This document shows positions 5,757 to 10,901 of a stretch of 10,901 bases of DNA, piece after piece. Where the stretch lies: NCBI GenBank assembly GCA_002304735.1, contig DBIU01000098.1, positions 1 through 10,901 of the forward strand. Direction: 5' to 3'. Source of the stretch: Ruminococcaceae bacterium UBA794. Its GTDB lineage: Bacteria; Bacillota; Clostridia; Oscillospirales; Ruminococcaceae. Each line of letters opens with the position of its first letter. Position 1 is the stretch's first letter. The position numbers were made by a program, and so were the translations under genes. Under the pieces are notes generated by a model. It made no database searches and was not told the origin of the DNA. It saw nothing but the letters and a program-made list of their open reading frames with translations.

Positions 5757-5841
5757 GACCTCTATGGGGTGATGGGCTATCTATGCCCAAAAGACGGATT
5801 TTATCGGCTATATTATAAATATGTATAAAGCGAGGTACAGT
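5757..5841 (+). promoter_or_regulatory. Leader of the flagellar operon with two small hairpins
   Basis: The roughly 85-base leader can form ACCTC-TAT-GGGGT (5758-5770) and, directly after it, TGGGC-(7 bases)-GCCCA (5773-5789). No T run follows, so this is not an intrinsic terminator. It matches neither c-di-GMP riboswitch class that I know. It also contains an 18-codon frame (5772-5828). The flgB ribosome binding site GCGAGG is at 5830-5835. A regulatory role is possible but unproven. Confidence 0.4.
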
Positions 5842-6207
5842 ATGGCTTTATTCGACACCACCGCCTTCCGCATCATCGAGCAGGGAATGACCGTTATGTG
5901 GAACAGGCAGCAAATCATTTCGCAAAATATCGTAAATCAGGATACCCCCGACTATAACTGCAAGTATCTTGATTTCGGCGGTATCTTAAAGGACAAAATC
6001 CGCGCGGACGGCTCGATTAAGAAGGAACTTAACATCTCCCAGCGCCTTATTGTCGATACCTACACAAACGACCAAGCCGACGGCAACAACGTCGATATGG
6101 ACGTGCAGAGCGCAGAAGCCGCCAAAACCGCTTACTGGCTCGATTCGCTCATCAATCAGATGAACGGCAATTTCACGCGCATCAGAAGCGCTATCGTTAC
6201 CAAATAA
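5842..6207 (+). CDS. flgB: Flagellar proximal rod protein FlgB
   Basis: FlgB is exported through the flagellar type III apparatus and forms part of the proximal rod that carries rotation from the MS ring. The protein is 121 residues. It has the N-terminal rod-family signature SQNIVNQDTPDYNCKYLDF at 27-45, the local form of the usual NNIANxxTPGY pattern, and GNNVDMDVQSAEAAKTAYW at 81-99 leading into the C-terminal helix. Like other rod proteins it has no cleavable signal peptide. The ATG at 5842 is chosen because GCGAGG ends 6 bases before it and the protein then starts MALFDTTAF. An in-frame ATG at 5821 has no suitable ribosome binding site and would overlap the real one. First gene of the operon; flgC follows after 10 bases. 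Confidence 0.94.
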   Translation: MALFDTTAFRIIEQGMTVMWNRQQIISQNIVNQDTPDYNCKYLDFGGILKDKIRADGSIKKELNISQRLIVDTYTNDQADGNNVDMDVQSAEAAKTAYWLDSLINQMNGNFTRIRSAIVTK

Positions 6208-6217
6208 GGAGTAAATT

Positions 6218-6682
6218 ATGGCTTTTTTAAGTTCGCTTAATATCCCGCTTTCGGGTATGACCGCGCAGAGGTTTCGCTTCGACATAATTTCGCAGAATAT
6301 CGCGAACGCGGACGACTACGCGACTAATCCCGAGGACGTTTACTGCCGCCAGATGACGGTTTTCGCCGAGGACAGAAGCTTCAAAAAGCTGCTTCGCGTT
6401 AACCTTGAAAGCGGCGAACCGGAATTTCGCAGGTTTAACTACGTTCAGCTTCAAGGCGTTCAGGCGACGCAGGTCGTCGACGACCCCACGCCGCCCACGC
6501 CCGTTTACAGCCCCGATAATCCGCTTGCCGACGAAAACGGCTACATTTACGAGTCGAACGTAAACGTTGTCGTGGAGCAGACGGACGCTATCGCCGCCGT
6601 TAACTCCTACAACGCGAACAAGGAAATTTTCGAGCTTATGAAGTCGATGACTTCTGCGGCTCTTAATATCGGCAAGGGCTAA
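6218..6682 (+). CDS. flgC: Flagellar proximal rod protein FlgC
   Basis: FlgC, at 154 residues, is a second proximal rod component exported by the flagellar type III system. The N-terminal helix contains SGMTAQRFRFDIISQNIAN (12-30), the rod-family motif. The middle has GVQATQVVDDPTPPTPVY and DENGYIYESNVNVVVEQTD, and the C-terminal helix is SYNANKEIFELMKSMTSAAL followed by NIGKG; these closely follow the FlgC pattern. A GGAG ribosome binding site directly after the flgB stop serves this ATG. After the stop there are 46 bases to fliE, which hold a 10-codon open frame (6684-6716) and the fliE ribosome binding site. The combination of the rod motif and the conserved NVNVV region distinguishes it from FlgB, FlgF and FlgG. 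Confidence 0.95.
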   Translation: MAFLSSLNIPLSGMTAQRFRFDIISQNIANADDYATNPEDVYCRQMTVFAEDRSFKKLLRVNLESGEPEFRRFNYVQLQGVQATQVVDDPTPPTPVYSPDNPLADENGYIYESNVNVVVEQTDAIAAVNSYNANKEIFELMKSMTSAALNIGKG

Positions 6683-6728
6683 GATGGCGACACAGCACAA
6701 GATAAATCAAGTTTGAGAGGTACATATT

Positions 6729-7073
6729 ATGTCGGTTTATTCTATAAGCCCTATGTTCGGGCTTAATTCGCTTGAAAATCTTCAGCCGCTCGAGCGTATG
6801 GACAAAATGCTCCCGATGGGCGCGACGAGCGTTCCCGTCGTTAACACGGACGAAGCGAGCTTTCTCGATATCTTCAGAGGGCTTGTCACAAACGTTATCG
6901 AAACGAACGAGCAGGTTGACAAGGACGCTATCGACCTTATGCTCGGAAATCTCGACAATATCGCCGAAATGCAGGCGAATATCGAAAAGGCGAACACCGC
7001 CGTCGATGTTCTCGTTACCGTCAAGAACGAGGTTTTGAGCGCTTATAACACAATCATTAATATGCAGGTTTGA
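6729..7073 (+). CDS. fliE: Flagellar hook-basal body protein FliE
   Basis: FliE joins the MS ring (FliF) to the proximal rod and is among the first proteins exported by the flagellar system. It has 114 residues, normal for the family. The N-terminal third is variable. The conserved part begins near residue 44 with SFLDIFRGLVTNVIETNEQ and ends in VKNEVLSAYNTIINMQV, which matches the family's characteristic C-terminal ...AYxxIxxMQV. The ATG at 6729 follows a GAGAGG ribosome binding site 8 bases upstream. It sits between flgC and fliF as in other Bacillota. The 44 AT-rich bases to fliF carry no terminator, so the genes should be co-transcribed. Confidence 0.95.
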   Translation: MSVYSISPMFGLNSLENLQPLERMDKMLPMGATSVPVVNTDEASFLDIFRGLVTNVIETNEQVDKDAIDLMLGNLDNIAEMQANIEKANTAVDVLVTVKNEVLSAYNTIINMQV

Positions 7074-7117
7074 TTTTTAATATATTTTTAGAATTTGTTT
7101 CCCAGAGGTTTTATTAA

Positions 7118-8788
7118 ATGAACGAAAAAGTCAAAAACATTACCGTTAAGATAAAGGAAAAATGGACGGGCTTTTCTAAGGCAATCAAGATTATGATAAT
7201 CGCAATTCCCGTGGCAATTATCGCGATTATCGTCGTTCTTTCCATTATTCTCAGCCATAAGGACAGGGGAGTTCTCTTTTCGGGGCTTACGACAGCCGAA
7301 GCGGGCGAAATCGTTACCGCGATAAATTCGCTCGGAGTTACGGACGTTACGCTTAGGGATAACGGCGATATCGTCGTTCCCGCCGAGAACATCGACAGCC
7401 TGCGTATGCAGCTATCCGTTCAGGGCTATCCGAAAAACGCGAAGAACTATAATATCTGGAACGACGGCGTTAATCTGTGGTCAACGGATACCGACAAGCG
7501 CGAGCTTCAGCGCCAGCAGCGCGAAACCAACATCGCCGCTACGCTTCGTATGCTCGAGCCCGTCACGTCCGCTACCGTAACGCTTGATATTCCCAAAACG
7601 CGCGATTACGTTATCACCGATACAAAGGAAGTTCCGCGCTGCTCCGTGCTTCTCAAGCTCAGAAGCGACGACGAGCTTACAAACGCGGAGGTAAGAGGTA
7701 TTTTCCGCCTCGTTGAAACGAGCGTCGAGAACCTCACTATCGACAATATTTCCGTTACCGATACGCTCGGACGTTCTTATATGTGGATTTCCGAGGAGGA
7801 GGAGCTTAACGGTCAGAAGGACCTCTCCGGCGTTCCCGTTGCGAGAAAGCGCCTTCAGTTCCTCTCCGAGCTTCAGAACGCTATCACGGGCGAGCTTCGC
7901 GATTCCCTCGCGACCGTTTACGGCGAGAAGAATTACACCGTTAACGTTTCCGCGACGCTTAATTATGACGCGAAAAGGGTTGAATCGACCGAGTATGTTC
8001 CCGTTGACGGGACGAACACGGGCGTTCTCGACCACGACCAGCACGTTATCGCGTACGAGGGGCTTGATACCTCGGGAAACGTTATCGGAACGACTCCGAA
8101 CGCGGATTTGTCGCCCGATTACCCCACTATCGAGGGGTTGGTTGACGGTCAGGATTATTATTACAGAAAAGACGAAAATCAATATGATGTAACCAACATC
8201 AAGACCACTATCGAAAAGGACGGCTACAACATCGACAGGCTCACGGTAGGCGTTGCTATCAACCGCACGAACCTCACGGACGGCGAGCGCGACCAAATCC
8301 GCGAGTGGGTTGCGGCGGCGGCGGGTACGGATATCGCGAACGTTGCCGTTCACAACGAGGCTTTCGCTCTCACCACAAACAACGGCACGACTGTCGGCGA
8401 CGGCTCGCTCGGCATTTACACGCGCCCCGTCGATACGTTCAGAAATACGCTGCTTTTCGTTGTTATCGGGCTTGGCGTGCTGCTCGTGCTTTTGCTTATC
8501 GCTTCGCTTTTCGTAAGCAAGAGCAGAAAGCGCAAAATCCGCCACAGACAGGAGCTTGCTCTCGCGGCGGCTCAGGCTTCGAGCGGCGACAACGGCTATT
8601 CAGCAAACGCGCAGACCGGCTCCGAATCTCCGCAGGAGGTCGATTTCAATATCGCAAGCCTTACGGAGGAAGCGGGCAAGGATTCCCGCGAAACTATTCT
8701 CAAGCGCGAAATCGCGGAATTTGCTCATACAAATCCCGAAATCGTCGCTTCTATTATCAAAAATATGCTTCGCGACGACAATCGCTAA
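7118..8788 (+). CDS. fliF: Flagellar MS-ring protein FliF
   Basis: FliF builds the MS ring in the cytoplasmic membrane, the base for rod, export gate and C ring. It has 556 residues, within the usual range. Two membrane segments are visible: about 21-46 (hydrophobic IMIIAIPVAIIAIIVVLSII core) and about 443-467 (TLLFVVIGLGVLLVLLLIASL). Between them lies the periplasmic region with the YscJ-like part: VLFSGLTTAEAGEIV, then VQGYPKNAKNYNIWN and QRQQRETNIAATLRMLEPVTSA cut across at 131-152. The cytoplasmic C-terminus ends in EFAHTNPEIVASIIKNMLRDD (535-555), the short stretch that binds the FliG N-terminal domain. The section at about 285-360 is acidic and tyrosine-rich, as in the variable RBM3 beta-collar of other FliF proteins. 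A CAGAGG ribosome binding site precedes the ATG. fliG follows after 21 bases. Confidence 0.97.
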   Translation: MNEKVKNITVKIKEKWTGFSKAIKIMIIAIPVAIIAIIVVLSIILSHKDRGVLFSGLTTAEAGEIVTAINSLGVTDVTLRDNGDIVVPAENIDSLRMQLSVQGYPKNAKNYNIWNDGVNLWSTDTDKRELQRQQRETNIAATLRMLEPVTSATVTLDIPKTRDYVITDTKEVPRCSVLLKLRSDDELTNAEVRGIFRLVETSVENLTIDNISVTDTLGRSYMWISEEEELNGQKDLSGVPVARKRLQFLSELQNAITGELRDSLATVYGEKNYTVNVSATLNYDAKRVESTEYVPVDGTNTGVLDHDQHVIAYEGLDTSGNVIGTTPNADLSPDYPTIEGLVDGQDYYYRKDENQYDVTNIKTTIEKDGYNIDRLTVGVAINRTNLTDGERDQIREWVAAAAGTDIANVAVHNEAFALTTNNGTTVGDGSLGIYTRPVDTFRNTLLFVVIGLGVLLVLLLIASLFVSKSRKRKIRHRQELALAAAQASSGDNGYSANAQTGSESPQEVDFNIASLTEEAGKDSRETILKREIAEFAHTNPEIVASIIKNMLRDDNR

Positions 8789-8809
8789 TTTTAATACGGG
8801 AGTGATTTT

Positions 8810-9829
8810 ATGGCTTCAAAACAACAGGAAGGCGAGCTTGCGCCCGCAAAAAAGGTTGCGCTCGTATTGGCGTCAATGGGCGCGGAAAACGCCTCCGCAA
8901 TATATAAGCACCTCTCGGACGAGGACGTTGAGGAAATCTCCGTTGAGCTTGCGAGAATGGAATACCACTCAATCGACGTGGTTGAGGAGGTTCTCAACGA
9001 GTTCTACGAGCTTTGCCTGACGCAGAAGGTCGTCACCGAGGGCGGAATCGACTACGCAAGAAGCGTTCTCGAAAAGGCGTTCGGCGCGGAAGCCGCAGAT
9101 ATGCTGCTTAACCGCATCACGAAACAGCTTGAAACAAAGTCTTTCGACTTCGTGAGAAAAGCGGACTACAAAAACCTGCTCGCTATCGTTCAGAACGAGC
9201 ATCCGCAGACAATCGCGCTTATCCTCTCCTACGCGAGAACGGACCAGGCTTCGGCGATACTCTCCGAGCTTCCGAAGGAAAAGCGCGTCGAGGTTGTCGA
9301 GAGAATTGCAAATATGGACAGGGCCTCGCCCGAGGTTGTCAAGGCTATCGAGGGTTCGCTTGAAAAGAAATTCGCGACGCTCGCTTCCTCCGATTCTATG
9401 GAAGTCGGCGGCATAAGCTATGTTGCGGAGATTATGAACAACGTCGACAGAGCGACAGAGAAGTACATCTTCGACGAGCTGACCGCGCGCGACCAGAAGC
9501 TCGCAGACCTCATCAAGCAGAAAATGTTCGTTTTCGAGGATATCGTGCGGCTCGATTCCAAGGATATTCAGGAGTTTGTCAAGCAGGTCGATTCCAAGGA
9601 CCTCGCCGTTGCTATCAAAGGCTCGACGCAGGAAGTCGCGGAGTGCATTTTCGCGAATATTTCCAGCCGTGCCAGAGAAAATCTTCAGGCGGATATCGAA
9701 TATCTGCATAATGTTCGTATGCGCGACGTCGACGAGGCACAGCAGAGAATTGTCGGCATAATCAGACGTCTTGAGCAGGAAGGCACAATTACCATTACAA
9801 GAGGCGGCGGCGACGAAATTATCGCTTGA
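8810..9829 (+). CDS. fliG: Flagellar motor switch protein FliG
   Basis: FliG forms the upper C ring. It binds FliF, passes switching signals from FliM and meets the stator to make torque. The 339-residue length is typical. The N-terminal domain (about 10-100) begins with KKVALVLASMGAE. The middle domain carries the EHPQT motif at 130-134, which binds FliM. The flexible GGISYVAEIMN linker region is at 200-210. The C-terminal domain contains MFVFEDIVRLDSKDIQEF (239-256), the charged torque helix area, then KGSTQEVAECIFANISSRA at 270-288. The ATG at 8810 is preceded by GGGAGTGA. All usual domains are present and in order, with no truncation. fliH begins 33 bases downstream. Confidence 0.98.
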   Translation: MASKQQEGELAPAKKVALVLASMGAENASAIYKHLSDEDVEEISVELARMEYHSIDVVEEVLNEFYELCLTQKVVTEGGIDYARSVLEKAFGAEAADMLLNRITKQLETKSFDFVRKADYKNLLAIVQNEHPQTIALILSYARTDQASAILSELPKEKRVEVVERIANMDRASPEVVKAIEGSLEKKFATLASSDSMEVGGISYVAEIMNNVDRATEKYIFDELTARDQKLADLIKQKMFVFEDIVRLDSKDIQEFVKQVDSKDLAVAIKGSTQEVAECIFANISSRARENLQADIEYLHNVRMRDVDEAQQRIVGIIRRLEQEGTITITRGGGDEIIA

Positions 9830-9862
9830 CGCTGATAGAAAAAGCAGCGGAGGAGATTGCTT

Positions 9863-10849
9863 TTGTCGGTTTATAAATATAATTCAATCCGTTATAACGG
9901 CGGCATTGATATCTCTAACACCGTGAATATTACTCCCGCGAATATCGCTCCCGCGCCCGCCGCGGAAAAGCCTCAGCCGCCCGAGCCTGCGCCCGAGCCG
10001 GCTGAGCAAGCCGAGGAAAAGGCTGATATCGCGGCTGCCGCTCTCGAGGAGCTTGTTAAGCGCGAAGCCGCCGTTAAGGCTGCCGAAAACGAGCTTGAAA
10101 AGCGCAAAAGCGAGCTTGCCGCGCTCAGAGAGCAGTATATTGAGCAGGGAAAACAGGTTATAATCGAGGCGAAGCGTCGCGCGGACGGCATTGTCGCAAA
10201 CGCAAATTCCGAAGCAGACGGGATTGTCGCGGACGCGGAGAAAAAACGCGGCGATGTGTTCATCAAGGCGCGCACGGAGGGCTTCGAGCAGGGGAAAAAG
10301 GACGGCGCGGCGCTTGTTCTCACCGAGAGCAGGAATATTCTCGACGAGGCGCGCGGCTTTTCCGATAAGATTAACGCGGGCAAGGCGGAGCTTTTCGCGC
10401 GGTATGAAAAGGAAATCTACGATACCGTTATGGCTATCGCGAATAAGGTCACGATGAACAGTATGGCTGTCAAGGACGGCACGGCGGCGAAAAAGCTTAT
10501 CAAGGCGGCGGCGAAGGATTTTAGAAATTCGCAGCTTATCCGCATTACCCTTGATGAAAACGAGGCTTCCGTTGAGCTTTCGGGCGACTACGAGTATCTC
10601 AAGGAGCTTTGCGGCGGTATGGCGCACGTTGAGGTTGAGCTTCTCGCGGACGCCGAGCCGGGGACGGTTATCGTCGATAACGGCGAGGAAATCACCGACG
10701 CGGGTATTTCAACTCAGCTTCGTATGATAAAGGAGCTTGGCGACGGCAAATTCAAGGGCGCTTCGCCGAAAAAACGTTCGTCAAGGCGCAAAAAGTCCGA
10801 CGAAGAACAGCCCGAGCAGCTTTCCGAAGCCGACGGCGCTGAGGAGTAA
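9863..10849 (+). CDS. fliH: Flagellar export apparatus protein FliH (export ATPase regulator/stator)
   Basis: FliH binds the FliI ATPase and links it to the C ring and export gate; it is related to the peripheral stalk of F/V-type ATPases. In this frame the protein is 328 residues. The N-terminal 25-50 stretch is rich in Pro, Ala and Glu. A coiled coil covers about 55-130, including two hendecad-like units starting ADGIVA at 107 and 118. The FliH-type glycine repeat EGFEQGKKDG (139-148; Gly140, 144, 148) is present. The C-terminal domain (about 180-293) has the FliH/V-ATPase E-like pattern, ending AEPGTVIVDNGEEITDAGI then STQLRMI. A very basic stretch (303-311) and an acidic tail follow. The start is a TTG at 9863, 9 bases after GGAGG (9849-9853); the in-frame TTG at 9857 is too close to that site. 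Position after fliG supports the call. Confidence 0.9.
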   Translation: MSVYKYNSIRYNGGIDISNTVNITPANIAPAPAAEKPQPPEPAPEPAEQAEEKADIAAAALEELVKREAAVKAAENELEKRKSELAALREQYIEQGKQVIIEAKRRADGIVANANSEADGIVADAEKKRGDVFIKARTEGFEQGKKDGAALVLTESRNILDEARGFSDKINAGKAELFARYEKEIYDTVMAIANKVTMNSMAVKDGTAAKKLIKAAAKDFRNSQLIRITLDENEASVELSGDYEYLKELCGGMAHVEVELLADAEPGTVIVDNGEEITDAGISTQLRMIKELGDGKFKGASPKKRSSRRKKSDEEQPEQLSEADGAEE

Positions 10850-10901
10850 GCCTGCGTAATTTGGCTTAACGGCGCGGTTTGCGGGAAATGGCTTTGCGGA
10901 T
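10850..10901. other. Region after fliH to window end; no gene assigned
   Basis: No terminator is seen within these 52 bases. The next gene in this operon type is fliI. The only ATG (10888) lacks a well-placed ribosome binding site and too little sequence follows to judge. It includes a 19-base match to trpF (10859-10877). Confidence 0.4.

Noticed and set aside
5821..5841. Upstream ATG start for flgB at 5821
   Set aside because: It has no proper ribosome binding site and would bury the GCGAGG that serves ATG 5842.
5757..5841. c-di-GMP or other known riboswitch in the flgB leader
   Set aside because: The conserved sequence blocks of the known c-di-GMP classes are not present and the leader is short.
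6684..6716. 10-codon open frame between flgC and fliE
   Set aside because: It is very short, lacks a convincing ribosome binding site and runs into the region just before the fliE ribosome binding site; probably chance.
7481..8545. 354-codon open frame on the minus strand opposite fliF
   Set aside because: It lies wholly inside well-supported fliF and its translation looks like a shadow of the codon bias, with no motif.

Overview
The window looks like chromosomal DNA of a motile member of the Clostridia (Bacillota). Three things point there: a tRNA-sensing T-box leader in front of the tryptophan operon, the gene order flgB-flgC-fliE-fliF-fliG-fliH that opens the large fla/che operon of this phylum, and strong AAGGAGG-type ribosome binding sites. 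Base composition and codon use look uniform across both halves. I see no insertion sequence, phage gene, CRISPR array, tRNA or rRNA. Genus-level placement cannot be made from what I can see.

Minus-strand half (about 5522 down to 1): a tryptophan biosynthesis operon. Transcription starts from a near-consensus sigma-A promoter at 5494-5522 and runs through a T-box riboswitch with a TGG (Trp) specifier and a transcription terminator at 5160-5208. It then passes trpE, trpG, trpC, a truncated duplicate of the trpF 5' end, full-length trpF, trpB and the first 54 codons of trpA, which is cut by the window edge. trpD (anthranilate phosphoribosyltransferase) is absent from its expected place: the trpG stop and trpC start are one base apart. 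The remaining enzymes cover chorismate to anthranilate (TrpE/TrpG), phosphoribosylanthranilate to indole-glycerol phosphate (TrpF, TrpC) and the final synthase (TrpA/TrpB). The second step must therefore be supplied from elsewhere.

Divergent control region (5129-5841): it holds the trp promoter and T-box on the minus strand, an AT-rich spacer, and a consensus sigma-A promoter (5721-5749) on the plus strand. That promoter is followed by a short leader with two small hairpins and an 18-codon tyrosine-rich reading frame ahead of flgB.

Plus-strand half (5842-10849): the start of a flagellar basal-body and export operon. flgB and flgC encode proximal rod proteins, fliE the rod/MS-ring adaptor, fliF the MS ring, fliG the switch and torque ring, and fliH the export ATPase stator. 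The usual next gene, fliI, would start beyond the window.

The most unusual parts are in the trp operon. They are a very recent (117/119 identical) duplication of the trpF 5' end that leaves a 52-codon reading frame overlapping both neighbours, the missing trpD, and a 180-base trpF-trpB spacer. That spacer carries a near-copy of the trpF 3' end, which forms one arm of a long potential hairpin. I found no clear candidate for a wholly new system.
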